Assembly (NCBI RefSeq): GCF_003864295.1
Contig: NZ_BDQK01000001.1
Location: forward strand, 542,676-606,675
Direction: 5' to 3'
Source of the DNA: Aphanothece sacrum FPU1
GTDB lineage: Bacteria > Cyanobacteriota > Cyanobacteriia > Cyanobacteriales > Microcystaceae
Length of the DNA stretch: 64,000 nucleotides
This document shows, in pieces, positions 7,991-16,720 of the stretch (its first letter is position 1; the number at the start of each line of letters is the position of its first letter). Both the position numbers and the translations under genes were made by a program. The notes beneath the pieces were generated by a model. The model was not told where the DNA came from. It worked only from the letters and a program-made list of their open reading frames with translations, and made no database searches.

Positions 7991-8050
7991 ATAAAATTAC
8001 CTTTAATGTGTTTAAAGTTTCATCACTACAGCCAGTAATATTCGCTCCTA
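7991..8050. repeat. Duplicated 3' fragment of the decarboxylase gene
   Basis: These 60 bp match 8268-8327, the last part of the decarboxylase coding region, at 58 of 60 positions. The fragment sits about 220 bp beyond the real gene end, in the same orientation, and is followed immediately by direct repeat copy 2. It has no start and no coding role. A segmental tandem duplication, or gene replacement of the 3' end, is inferred. Confidence 0.8.
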
Positions 8051-8137
8051 TAAGAAATTTTAATAGAACTTTTCTATTGTGGATTATAGATAGTAAGATG
8101 CGTTGGAAACGCATCCTACTACATTTAGAATCAATTG
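8050..8137. repeat. Direct repeat copy 2 (about 88 bp)
   Basis: This is the second copy of the 7789-7872 repeat, joined directly to the duplicated decarboxylase fragment. Its internal hairpin differs in the loop (GATGCGTTGGAAACGCATC), showing that the two copies have diverged. Confidence 0.75.
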
Positions 8138-8259
8138 CCCGATCTTGATCGTGGGCAATGACTTCAATCTTGCGATTGCCAACTTGGTTAAAAATATAGT
8201 ATACATCATGTTAAGCCTGAAGTTTTCTGGTATTAATAAATTAATTTAACTGTTAAGAA

Positions 8260-9744
8260 TTATGAAAATAAAATTACCTTTAATGTGTTTAAAGTTTCAT
8301 CACTACACCCTGTAATATTCGCTCCTAATTGTTGAATATATACTAAATAATTAATTGCTTCTTGTGTAATAATTTCTCCTGGCATTAAAACAGGAATTCC
8401 CGGAGGATAAGGACAAATTAATTCACCACTAATACGCCCAATACTATCCTCAATACTTATCATTTCTGTCAAAGCAAAAAAAGCATCACGGGGAGATAGA
8501 GAAAGAGGTGGATGGCTGATGGGGTGAGGGTATGAGTAGGTAATAGGGTGAGGAGGTGATGGGGTGATATTGGCTAAAGTTTGAAAGGCTTTTATTAATT
8601 GGTTAATATCCTTTTGTGTATTACCAATAGAAACAATAAAAGCTAAATGAGATAACATCGGTAACTCTGCCGTTACCCCTAATTTTTGATGTAAAATTTC
8701 ATCAACTTCAAACCCACTTAAACCTAAAGCAGTCACATTAACCGTTAATCTTGTGGGGTCTAAATAGTGAAAACCTAGTCCAAGTTTGTCTATATTTAAA
8801 ACGGATAAGCCCTTAATTTGACTAATTTCATCTCTTGCTTTTTGGGCTAACTTGATGGTATTGTCTAATAATTCCTCTCCTTGTAAAGCCATTTGTTGTC
8901 TAGCCCCATCCAAAGATGCTAATAATAAATAACTAGGACTGGTAGACTGAACCAACTGTAATGCCTGACTAATACGTTGAGGATTGACGCGGCTTCCTTT
9001 GATGTGTAACATAGAAGCTTGAGTCATGGCCCCTAAAACCTTGTGAGTAGATTGTACAGCCAGATCAGCCCCCATAGACAAAGCACAAGGTGGCAAACTA
9101 GGATGAAAAGCAAAATGGGCCCCATGAGCTTCATCCACCAATAAAGGAATATCATGACGATGGGTAATTTCTGCGATCGCCTTGATATCCCCACAAATGC
9201 CGTGATAAGTAGGATAAACCATTAAAACGGCTTTAACATCAGAATTTTGATTTAACGCATCTTCTAGAGCCTCTGGAGTAAAGCTGTAAGGAAGATCCCA
9301 AAGGGGGTCATATTCAGATTTAATAAATACAGGAACCGCCCCAGAAAGGATTAATCCGGCAATGAAAGATTGATGAGTATTACGGGGTACAATAATCTTG
9401 TCACCCGTGCCACAAGTTGCCAAAATTGCGGCAATTATTCCACAAGTTGAACCATTAACCAAAAACCAAGTCTGATCAGCCCCAAACGCCGCTGCTGCAA
9501 GAGTTTGAGCCTGTTTAATGGTTCCAGAGGGAGCGAATAAATTATCCAACTCTGGTAACTCTGGCAAATCGGAACGAAAGACAGTTGCACCTAACAAAGT
9601 AGCCAAAGGTTGAGGGATTCCTTGTCCCCCCTTATGGCCAGGGGCATAAAAAGCTGCCCTTGACTGTTGACTCAAGGTTCTTAAGGTCTCAATCAGAGGT
9701 GTAATAGATTGAGAGTGCCAAACAGAGTCTTGCGATAATTTCAT
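8260..9744 (-). CDS. PLP-dependent Orn/Lys/Arg decarboxylase family protein
   Basis: This is a fold-type I PLP enzyme that would decarboxylate arginine, lysine or ornithine to a polyamine precursor. The protein (494 aa) has the family's YAPGHKGG near residue 33, FLVNGSTCGI around 94, DEAHGAHF (Asp204, PLP ring-nitrogen contact) and the Schiff-base lysine in QSTHKVLGAMTQ (Lys235). It is the short cyanobacterial/Gram-positive type without the N-terminal wing domain. Between the large and C-terminal domains lies a Pro/Ser/His-rich stretch (about residues 390-415) encoded by low-complexity DNA at 8507-8568, which looks like an in-frame repeat insertion. The substrate cannot be decided from sequence. 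Its 3' end is partly duplicated downstream at 7991-8050. It is divergent from the response regulator gene. Confidence 0.87.
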   Translation of the reverse strand: MKLSQDSVWHSQSITPLIETLRTLSQQSRAAFYAPGHKGGQGIPQPLATLLGATVFRSDLPELPELDNLFAPSGTIKQAQTLAAAAFGADQTWFLVNGSTCGIIAAILATCGTGDKIIVPRNTHQSFIAGLILSGAVPVFIKSEYDPLWDLPYSFTPEALEDALNQNSDVKAVLMVYPTYHGICGDIKAIAEITHRHDIPLLVDEAHGAHFAFHPSLPPCALSMGADLAVQSTHKVLGAMTQASMLHIKGSRVNPQRISQALQLVQSTSPSYLLLASLDGARQQMALQGEELLDNTIKLAQKARDEISQIKGLSVLNIDKLGLGFHYLDPTRLTVNVTALGLSGFEVDEILHQKLGVTAELPMLSHLAFIVSIGNTQKDINQLIKAFQTLANITPSPPHPITYSYPHPISHPPLSLSPRDAFFALTEMISIEDSIGRISGELICPYPPGIPVLMPGEIITQEAINYLVYIQQLGANITGCSDETLNTLKVILFS

Positions 9745-9809
9745 TGACGTTTAAGAATCCCTAATTTTTGCTCAAGATACTTTTTAATATTAATAGCATC
9801 ACCCTATCT

Positions 9810-10529
9810 ATGATGATTCATTCTCTCCAACCTAAACTTCTTCTTGTTGATGATGATCCCGCTATTTGTCAGCTCATCTCCCGTTTTTTTAGTTACAATA
9901 ACTATCAAATTGAATCGGCAGGTGATGCGAGAATAGCCCGTCAACTCTTTCAAAAGGTTAACCCAGATTTAGTTATATTAGACGTTAATTTACCGGATGA
10001 AAGTGGCTTTAATCTGTGTAAAGAAATGAGACAAACGGGAACATTGGTGTTAATGCTAACCTGTATGACAGACACCAATTATATTTTAGAAGGATTTGAG
10101 CAAGGGGCCGATGATTATTTAACAAAACCCTTTAATTTACAAATTCTCAAAGCAAAAATTGCCGCCTTACTCAAACGCCATCCGACTAATTCTTCTTCTG
10201 TTAGTGCGTCTCAAACTCGTCTTATCTTTGACTCTCTGATAATAAACCCCGAACGGTGTGAAGTAACCCTTAATAACCAAATTGTTCCCTTAACGAGCTT
10301 AGAATTTGAGTTATTATATTTTTTAGCAACCCATCCTAATCGAGTTTGGGAAAGAACCGATCTCATTGGGGCTGTATGGGGAGATAATCAAGATATCGGG
10401 GTTGATCGCAAAGTAGATGTTCATATAGGTCAAATTCGCAAAAAAATTGATGATCCTGAAGGAAAAATCATTAAAACCGTTCGGGGTCGGGGCTATATGT
10501 TTGAACTTTCTGACAACAATCTTACTTAG
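9810..10529 (+). CDS. OmpR/PhoB-type response regulator
   Basis: This is a two-component DNA-binding regulator of 239 aa. The receiver domain (about 8-125) has the acidic pair in LLLVDDDPA, the phospho-acceptor Asp in LVILDVNLPDE and the conserved Lys in DDYLTKPF. The C-terminal winged helix (about 140-238) ends with DPEGKIIKTVRGRGYMFE, the typical OmpR wing. The start is set at ATG 9810 (or the adjacent ATG at 9813), because the family begins just before the LLLVDDD strand; an in-frame TTG at 9768 would add 14 AT-rich residues. No histidine kinase gene is next to it, so the partner is unknown. Confidence 0.88.
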   Translation: MMIHSLQPKLLLVDDDPAICQLISRFFSYNNYQIESAGDARIARQLFQKVNPDLVILDVNLPDESGFNLCKEMRQTGTLVLMLTCMTDTNYILEGFEQGADDYLTKPFNLQILKAKIAALLKRHPTNSSSVSASQTRLIFDSLIINPERCEVTLNNQIVPLTSLEFELLYFLATHPNRVWERTDLIGAVWGDNQDIGVDRKVDVHIGQIRKKIDDPEGKIIKTVRGRGYMFELSDNNLT

Positions 10530-10557
10530 GTTTTATCCTCAACCTTAAAGTTTACCT

Positions 10558-10563
10558 TATAAT
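10558..10563 (+). promoter_or_regulatory. Possible -10 box of ndhN
   Basis: A perfect TATAAT stands 39 nt before the ndhN start in the gap after the response regulator. The -35 region 17 nt upstream has no good match, so this is a weak call resting on one box and its position. Confidence 0.35.
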
Positions 10564-10602
10564 CAATGAGAAGCCATTTTTACCCTATTATCTAAACTTA
10601 TC

Positions 10603-11079
10603 ATGACATTGCTGACGACTGGTAAAGGATTCATCCGGTCCCTAGAAAAATCAGGGGCATTAGGGATATATTCTCCCCTAGAAGGAGGTTCAGAAGGACG
10701 CTACCAAAGACGATTACGAACCAATGGTTATAATAGCCTGTCCATCACCGCTAGAGGACTAGGTGATGTGAGTGCTTATCTGATGGGCATTCATGGAGTT
10801 CGTCCGGCCCATCTAGGAAAGAAAAACATTGGACAAGAAGGGTCTGTTGGCCCGATTTATTTTATTCCTCCTATCGCTGCTTATCAGCTAGAAAACTTAT
10901 CCCCTAAGTCTAAAGGCTTAGTTTTGTGGATTATTGAAGGGTTTATTCTCTCGAAAACTGAATTAGAATATTTGGCTAATTTACCGACCCAAGAACCTCG
11001 TCTTAAGGTGGTGGTAGAATTAGGGGGAGAACGGTATTTTCGTTGGCAACCACTACAAGAAGCCATGAAAGCGGCTTAA
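10603..11079 (+). CDS. ndhN: NAD(P)H-quinone oxidoreductase subunit N
   Basis: NdhN is a cyanobacterial/chloroplast-specific peripheral subunit of the thylakoid NDH-1 complex, used in respiration and cyclic electron flow around photosystem I. The product (158 aa, normal length) begins MTLLTTGKGFIRSLEKSGAL and contains the conserved EGRYQRRLRTNGY, AYLMGIHGVRPAHLGKK and VGPIYFIPPIAAY. It is a single gene here, downstream of a response regulator. Identification is by strong family resemblance. Confidence 0.95.
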   Translation: MTLLTTGKGFIRSLEKSGALGIYSPLEGGSEGRYQRRLRTNGYNSLSITARGLGDVSAYLMGIHGVRPAHLGKKNIGQEGSVGPIYFIPPIAAYQLENLSPKSKGLVLWIIEGFILSKTELEYLANLPTQEPRLKVVVELGGERYFRWQPLQEAMKAA

Positions 11080-11159
11080 GTGATTTAAATAACGAGACGA
11101 TAACTTCAACGGCGATCGCTATAGCAATCGCCATTTTAGTGCATATTTCCTTGTACAAA

Positions 11160-11300
11160 CTTTTCTAGGTTAATGATAAACCGCGTCTAACCCACCTTAC
11201 GAATTATAAGCTTTACTTATCACCACAGGTACGGGAAAGCCATGAAGTTTCGTATCTCCATGCCTAAACCGTAGCGCGTAACCTAACACTTGTCAAGCAA
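11160..11300. repeat. Degenerate inverted-repeat element (CCGCGTCTAACCCACC type)
   Basis: Between ndhN and the glycosyltransferase the sequence includes CCGCGTCTAACCCACC and, in the opposite sense, CGTAGCGCGTAACCTAAC, plus TCACCACAGGTACGGGAAAGCC. These are diverged parts of the element seen intact at 37679-37842 and partly at 30957-31027. No gene is visible in 11080-11322. Confidence 0.55.
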
Positions 11301-11322
11301 TCCATAACTAAGAACTCAGGAA

Positions 11323-12513
11323 TTAAGCCCAAGTTGTTTGACAATATTGCTGATAAACTAATTCATAAACTACTTGGGTTTGTTGTGCCAATTTCGCCCA
11401 ACTAAAACGAATCTCTAAATCTTCATAAGCATTGTCTGTTAATTGTTTAGCATAATCAGGATTTTTCAGGACTTCTAAAATTCCCCAAGCTAAAGAATCA
11501 GGATTATTAGCATAAGTAACTATTCCTGTTTTATTATGTTGAACTACTTCAGGAAATCCCCCTGTATTAGAGACTACTACGGGAACTCTAGCGGCAAAAC
11601 TTTCTAAAGCAACAATGCCAAAAGGTTCGTATAAACTAGGGAATACCGCACAATCAGCTACTGTTTGAAATTTATCTAAATCTTCGTCTGACATAAACCC
11701 AGTAAATAGACATTTATTAAAGATTCCTAATTGCCAAGCTTGAGTTTCTAAATGATGGGTATTGCCGCCCCCAATAATAACCAATTTAGCATAACCTTGC
11801 ATTTCCCAAAATACTTTAGTAACAGCCTTTAGTAATACAGAAACTCCTTTTTCATGGGACATTCTCCCCACATAATAGATAATTTTTTCCTCATCTTTAG
11901 CAAAACGACGGCGAAAATTTTCATAATCAAAATTAGGATTTCGTTGTTTTTTTTCCGATCTAATACCATTATAAACTACATCCATTTTATCCCAAGGAGT
12001 ATTAAACGCCCGTTGCAATTCATAACGCATATAATTAGTGCAAACAATGACCCGCCAAGCATTATAAATTAGAACTGCTTCTTTACTGGCAATATAGCCT
12101 TGAGTTTCTGTATGTATGCCATTATAACGTCCATATTCTGTAGCGTGGATCGTTGCAACTAAAGGTAGTTTAAAATGATGTTTGAGCGCGATCGCCGCAT
12201 CTCCTACTAACCAATCATGAGCATGAATTAGGTCAAAAGAGCCTTCATTTTCAATGAGTTTACCTCCATGATAGCCCATGCTATTATTCATGTTAGCCAC
12301 CCAGTGAAAAAAGTTGTCGGCACCAGTAACAGGAACTCGATGAATATGTACCCCATCGACTAACTCGTAAGCAGGAGCTTCGCCAAATTCTACGGTCATT
12401 AAATGGATTTCCTGTCCTAATTTGACCAATTCTGGATATAATTCTGCTACATGACGGGCAATCCCTCCAACAATTCTAGGAGGAAATTCCCAACTTAACA
12501 CCAAAATTTTCAT
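11323..12513 (-). CDS. GT4-family glycosyltransferase
   Basis: This is a retaining GT-B glycosyltransferase of 396 aa that transfers sugar from a nucleotide donor. The N-terminal acceptor domain starts MKILVLSWEFPPRIVGGIAR, with the Gly-rich loop typical of GT4/GT5 enzymes. The C-terminal donor domain has YVGRMSHEKGV and the E-x7-E motif region PSLYEPFGIVALE. The start is the ATG at 12513, since homologues begin with this strand; an earlier in-frame ATG at 12549 would add 12 residues. The resemblance to bacterial glycogen/glucan synthases is general, and acceptor and sugar are unknown. It could serve exopolysaccharide or compatible-solute synthesis. Confidence 0.82.
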   Translation of the reverse strand: MKILVLSWEFPPRIVGGIARHVAELYPELVKLGQEIHLMTVEFGEAPAYELVDGVHIHRVPVTGADNFFHWVANMNNSMGYHGGKLIENEGSFDLIHAHDWLVGDAAIALKHHFKLPLVATIHATEYGRYNGIHTETQGYIASKEAVLIYNAWRVIVCTNYMRYELQRAFNTPWDKMDVVYNGIRSEKKQRNPNFDYENFRRRFAKDEEKIIYYVGRMSHEKGVSVLLKAVTKVFWEMQGYAKLVIIGGGNTHHLETQAWQLGIFNKCLFTGFMSDEDLDKFQTVADCAVFPSLYEPFGIVALESFAARVPVVVSNTGGFPEVVQHNKTGIVTYANNPDSLAWGILEVLKNPDYAKQLTDNAYEDLEIRFSWAKLAQQTQVVYELVYQQYCQTTWA

Positions 12514-12670
12514 TAATCCCCTATCCTCAGCAAATCCATCTTTATACATCCATTACACTCGCTCTTAAACGCGATCGCATTATAACGGCGAGAGAACGTC
12601 AATTAGTTAATATTACTTTACCTCAAGATATTACCAATTGATAATTGATCTAGTTTCAAGGGAAAGGTAA

Positions 12671-12690
12671 TTATCCATTATCCATTATTG
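12671..12690. repeat. Short heptamer tandem repeat (CCATTAT)
   Basis: Two and a half units of CCATTAT lie between the glycosyltransferase and comB. This is the reverse complement of the ATAATGG unit that is repeated 14 times at 28630-28727, so the same heptamer family occurs in both orientations. Confidence 0.6.
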
Positions 12691-12712
12691 AAATTTTTTG
12701 GGGGAAATTCCA

Positions 12713-13429
12713 CTATAATTTGACTAACACCCCCCGTTCTTTTTGAATAGGTAATATATCTAGAATATCGGTTTGAGCGCAATATTTTAAATCCTCATCA
12801 CAGTTTAACCGTAAAAGTCGCTGACCATGACTACAAAGATGAAACATTCCTAACAAATTATTTTGCCATTGAGTATATAAGGCCATGGCCGCAATAACTT
12901 CATCATTACCAATAGTAACACTTTCACCTAAAACTTTGGCGATTGCTCCCGCACAAACCGTATCTTCTAAGGAATAACCCCCTTCCCATCCTGAACCCAC
13001 TAACCAAACGGTTTCGGGTTGGGTGTTCAGTAAATAATTAACGGCCGCTTGTCGGTTAATAAGTGCTGCAGTGATCACTGATGACGCTTTTTCGACTGTT
13101 TGTAGGGCCCTAGTTCCATTTGTTGTGGTGAGGAATAGTCGTTTATCCTGCATTAATTCTGAGGTACAATCGAGGGGAGAATTGCCCAGATCACAGCCTT
13201 CGACTTTGGCCCCTCCTCTTTCTCCGGCCCTGAGTCGTTTTTCCGGTAGCCAGCGATCGCTAACTGTCATCAATTCTTCTAAATTTCTAAACACTTGTAC
13301 TGCTTCTGCTCCCGTATTTAAGGCAGTAGCAATAGTGGTAGTGGCCCGTAGGACATCAATGACAACCGCACAATCAGGTAAACTATCGGTTGGGGTTAAT
13401 TCGGGGGTATGGTAGATGAAGAGCTTCAC
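12713..13429 (-). CDS. comB: 2-phosphosulfolactate phosphatase family protein ComB
   Basis: This is a Mg-dependent ComB-fold phosphatase of 238 aa. In methanogens ComB makes sulfolactate for coenzyme M; cyanobacterial members have no known coenzyme M pathway, so the physiological substrate is uncertain. Family motifs are [17 protein letters not shown] at the N-terminus, [17 protein letters not shown] in the middle, and [11 protein letters not shown] plus [19 protein letters not shown] further on. The ATG start gives the normal length. It is alone between a glycosyltransferase and a protein kinase. Confidence 0.88.
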   Translation of the reverse strand: MKLFIYHTPELTPTDSLPDCAVVIDVLRATTTIATALNTGAEAVQVFRNLEELMTVSDRWLPEKRLRAGERGGAKVEGCDLGNSPLDCTSELMQDKRLFLTTTNGTRALQTVEKASSVITAALINRQAAVNYLLNTQPETVWLVGSGWEGGYSLEDTVCAGAIAKVLGESVTIGNDEVIAAMALYTQWQNNLLGMFHLCSHGQRLLRLNCDEDLKYCAQTDILDILPIQKERGVLVKL

Positions 13430-13703
13430 GTCTTTACTCAGTTATCATTGACAATTATAGGGACGCATTCTATCTTAAATGGTCTATGACACTCTGGGAA
13501 AGTTTTTTCTGGTAGGGGTCAACGGCCGTCATTGGTGTCAACTTAGGCCCAAAAAGCTGATTAGATAAAACCTGTAGTAGGATGGGTTAGCGCAGCGTAA
13601 CTCATCACCAGCAGATGTTAATGAAGTGGCCAAGTCGCCAAGTTCCGGGGAGCGCGAGTGCATCGGAACTTGTTTTTGTAACAAGGATACCATATCTTCA
13701 ATT
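13430..13703. other. Gene-free gap with short palindromes
   Basis: The gap between comB and the kinase carries GTAGGATGGGTTAGCGCAGC, a relative of the repeats at 7831-7856, and a GC-rich stretch with GTTCCGGGG and CGGAACTTG that could pair. No coding region, tRNA or promoter was recognised. Confidence 0.5.
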
Positions 13704-15185
13704 TTATAACCAATTTTGAATTTCTTTCGCTAACCAGAGGGCCTCCTCTTTATTTAATTGATTTCCTAAATAATAAATCCTATTTCTCGTATTAATACTA
13801 ACTTGATATTGCTCAAAAAACTCATGAATAAAAACGCCCACTATATTATGATAATTTTCTTTGCTTTTATTTGTTTCAATTGTTAATATTTTTTCGCCAA
13901 TATTTAAAGTATTTTCAGTTAAAAATAAATGAGTTTTACTACTTAAAGTACTAATAATAATTATTAGACTTAATGCTAAAAATAAAAAACAACTAATTCC
14001 TCCCATTATTTCTAAAGAAGCGACAATAAAAGACGATGTTTTTAACATAATTCCAGTTAAGGTAAGCAGAAAAGGAACTAAAAGTAAAGCATAAATAATA
14101 ATAAATAACACTAAATAATTATTATGGTTTAAATCTGAACTGAACCCAGTTTTATTTCTCAACCACTGTTTAATAAGTTTAAAGGGTGGAGAAGGAACAA
14201 ATATTTCCATACCGGACTCAGACTTATTCCATTTAATTTTAGTTGATTGGGGCAAACTTAAAGCATCAGTAATAGACTCTTTTTCTGGGATAACCTTTAG
14301 TCTATATAATTCTTGTAATGCTTGTTTAGCTGTTTGATAACGATTTTCTAGGTTAATGTCTATTAATTGTTTGAGCCATTGTTTAAAATATCCTTTGATG
14401 TTAACTTGATCATCAAACCGAATTTGCCAATCTTGTGTCTGTAAATCTGAAGGAGAAATTCCAGTTACTAAATGAATTAAAGTTGCTCCTAACGCATATA
14501 AGTCAGAAGCAGGAACCGCTTTCCCTAAAAATTGTTCTAAGGGAGTATAACCACTGGTTCCCACTACAGTAACGGTAATATTACTTACAGAATTTTCTAC
14601 TTTAACTGAGCCAAAATCAATTAAATAAATTTGTCCGTCTTCTCCTAAAATTAAATTACTTGGTTTAATATCTCGATGTAAAACAGGAGGATTAAGTCCA
14701 TGTAAATAAATTAAAATAGAAAGAATTTCATTGGCAATATATTGTATTTTTTGTTCAGATAAGCTTTCTTTTTTGTCTAAAATATCTTGTAAAGAAACTC
14801 CCGGTATATAGTCTTCTACTAAGGCAAACCAAGCAATACCATCTCCCTTTTGTTCATCAATTTCAAAATAATTCTGATAACGAGGAATACGAGGATGATT
14901 GAGAGATTGTAACACTTGGGCTTCTCGTTCAAAAAGTTTAAATTGCTCCCATTGTAATTGAGGACTAAAAGCTAATAATTTAACGGTGACTTTGTGATAA
15001 TATTTAGAGCTAAAAATGTTAGGAATATTCTGTAATAACCATAACCAATTTTTCCTGTCATTATAAGACGGTTGAATAGGTGATTGTAAATCATAAGCTA
15101 ACCAAGTTTGATGACCGATAGCGGTATTTCCTAACGGTTGTTGTAGTTGGTAACGCTTTAATAAAAGATCTCCGACATTAAACAT
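13704..15185 (-). CDS. Membrane Ser/Thr protein kinase (Hanks type)
   Basis: This is a eukaryotic-like Ser/Thr kinase of 493 aa. The kinase domain (about 11-290) has a candidate ATP-binding Lys in VTVKLLAF (Lys69), the catalytic loop HRDIKPSN (170-177), the metal-binding DFGS (190-193) and the activation-loop GTSGYTPLEQ. After a linker come two hydrophobic helices (about 355-378 and 385-412), then an 80-residue soluble tail that is not recognised and contains STRNRIYYLGN-like strands. The tail would lie on the same side as the kinase if both helices cross the membrane. The glycine loop is weak (LGNTAIGHQTW), as in many cyanobacterial kinases. Targets are unknown. Confidence 0.85.
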   Translation of the reverse strand: MFNVGDLLLKRYQLQQPLGNTAIGHQTWLAYDLQSPIQPSYNDRKNWLWLLQNIPNIFSSKYYHKVTVKLLAFSPQLQWEQFKLFEREAQVLQSLNHPRIPRYQNYFEIDEQKGDGIAWFALVEDYIPGVSLQDILDKKESLSEQKIQYIANEILSILIYLHGLNPPVLHRDIKPSNLILGEDGQIYLIDFGSVKVENSVSNITVTVVGTSGYTPLEQFLGKAVPASDLYALGATLIHLVTGISPSDLQTQDWQIRFDDQVNIKGYFKQWLKQLIDINLENRYQTAKQALQELYRLKVIPEKESITDALSLPQSTKIKWNKSESGMEIFVPSPPFKLIKQWLRNKTGFSSDLNHNNYLVLFIIIYALLLVPFLLTLTGIMLKTSSFIVASLEIMGGISCFLFLALSLIIIISTLSSKTHLFLTENTLNIGEKILTIETNKSKENYHNIVGVFIHEFFEQYQVSINTRNRIYYLGNQLNKEEALWLAKEIQNWL

Positions 15186-15376
15186 AATTTTTTATGGGAT
15201 TAAATATTAAGTACCGAAGCAAAATTAATTGCACAGTCGGGGCGGGTTTTGATAGAGTCGTAATGGTTGAGTAACAACGGTAAGCTGTTGTGCATTTAAA
15301 CTGCTTATTGGTTAAATGCAAGAAAAAAGCTACAATCCTCTTCCATGAAAGCCTTTTGCTTTTTGCCTTTTGCCTT

Positions 15377-15405
15377 GCTAAAACGCATTGTAAATGCGTT
15401 TTAGC
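15377..15405. repeat. Perfect hairpin (GCTAAAACGCATT)
   Basis: GCTAAAACGCATT and AATGCGTTTTAGC form a perfect stem with a short loop. It lies in the 415-bp gap before pilM, next to a GC-rich palindrome (15409-15473). A TGCATTTAA...TTAAATGCA pair also occurs at about 15290-15320. No gene is seen in 15186-15600. Terminator or mobile repeat are both possible. Confidence 0.6.
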
Positions 15406-15408
15406 TTA

Positions 15409-15473
15409 GTAGGGGCGGGTTTATTTAACTTTTTTGTGAGAATCATTAATTTATGTGAAAAACCCGCCCCTAC
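15409..15473. repeat. GC-rich palindromic intergenic repeat
   Basis: This is a single 65-bp copy with ends GTAGGGGCGGGTTTATTTAA and AAACCCGCCCCTAC and the centre TGTGAGAATCATTAATTTAT. It is the simplest intact unit of the family first noted at 798-916. It lies between the divergent kinase and pilM genes. Confidence 0.8.
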
Positions 15474-15600
15474 ACAGAAAAATTAGGAGAAAGTGGGATC
15501 TTCCTGAAATATAAGTTAAATTAGAACGGGAACATTGTTTGAGGTTAATGAAAAATTAACTTCCCAGAAACTGAACGTATTTTGTTAATTCTATAAAGAT

Positions 15601-16716
15601 ATGTTAAGCCGTTTACAAAATCTAGTCAATGGTTTATTGGTTGGGGGATCTCAAGGAGTCGGGTTAGAAGTCACACCCGAACGAATTAATTTAGCCCAAC
15701 TGACCAAAAAAGGCCAAAACTATAAATTATCCAAATTCTGCACCGCAGAAGTCCCTGAAGGCATTTTTGTCGAAGGAAAAATTGTGGACTCTCCAGGACT
15801 GGCCGAACTAATTCAGGAGATTTTTACAGATCATAAAATTAAGACGAAACGGATAGCAACTGCGGTTCCCATGCGAGAAGCTATTATCCGAGTCATTCCC
15901 ATTCCGGCCGAGTTAGACGACCAAGAATTGCGAGAAATGGTGTTAAATCATGAAGCCGCGTTATATTTACCTTATCCGCGAGAAGAGGTAGATCTCGACT
16001 ATCAGAAATTAGGGACATTTGAAGACGATGATGGTATAGAAAAAGTCCAAGTTTTGTTAGTAGCGACTCGACGGGAAGTGACAGACTCTTATATGGATGC
16101 TTTTGGACAAGCGGGGTTACAGGTAGATGTGTTAGAAATTAACAGTTTTGCCTTAATTCGTACCATTAGAGAGCAATTACGTCAATTTGGTTCTAAAGAG
16201 GCCGCGGTATTAGTCGATATCGAATTTGATAATACGGAAATTGCCATCGTGGTCGATGGAGTGCCACAATTTTCTCGAACTGTTCCTATTGGAACATATC
16301 AGATGCAAAATGCCTTATCTCGGGCCATGAATTTACCTCCATCACGGAACCCCGAAATTCTCCAAGGAATGACCATTCCAGTAACTCAATATGATAGTTT
16401 AAGTACCAAAGGAACGGCCGTTAACCCAGGAATGACAGCTTTAATGAGAGTTCTAGGCGAACTCACCGATGAGTTACGACGGTCAATCAATTTTTACTTA
16501 AACCAAAGTGAAGATTTAGAAGTGGTACAATTATTATTAGCAGGGCCAGGAGGAGGTTTAGTACAATTAGATGAATACTTTACCAATCGGTTAAGTTTAC
16601 CCACCATGCAAGTTGATCCAGTTGCCTCCCTATCTTTAGAATTAGACAAAGAAATTCCCGCAGTGCAGAGGCCGGCCATGGGAACGGTACTGGGATTAGG
16701 ATTAAGAGAGGTTTAA
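15601..16716 (+). CDS. pilM: Type IV pilus assembly protein PilM
   Basis: PilM is the actin-like cytosolic platform protein of the type IV pilus machine, binding the N-terminal tail of PilN. The 371-aa product shows the ASKHA-fold signatures: GLEVTPERINLAQL near the N-terminus, KRIATAVPMREAIIRVIPIP, LVDIEFDNTEIAIVVDG for the second phosphate-binding strand and LLLAGPGGGLVQLDEYF near the C-terminus. It is the first gene of a pilMNOQ run with 4-nt spacing to pilN. In cyanobacteria these pili serve phototaxis, adhesion and DNA uptake. Confidence 0.95.
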   Translation: MLSRLQNLVNGLLVGGSQGVGLEVTPERINLAQLTKKGQNYKLSKFCTAEVPEGIFVEGKIVDSPGLAELIQEIFTDHKIKTKRIATAVPMREAIIRVIPIPAELDDQELREMVLNHEAALYLPYPREEVDLDYQKLGTFEDDDGIEKVQVLLVATRREVTDSYMDAFGQAGLQVDVLEINSFALIRTIREQLRQFGSKEAAVLVDIEFDNTEIAIVVDGVPQFSRTVPIGTYQMQNALSRAMNLPPSRNPEILQGMTIPVTQYDSLSTKGTAVNPGMTALMRVLGELTDELRRSINFYLNQSEDLEVVQLLLAGPGGGLVQLDEYFTNRLSLPTMQVDPVASLSLELDKEIPAVQRPAMGTVLGLGLREV

Positions 16717-16720
16717 TAGG

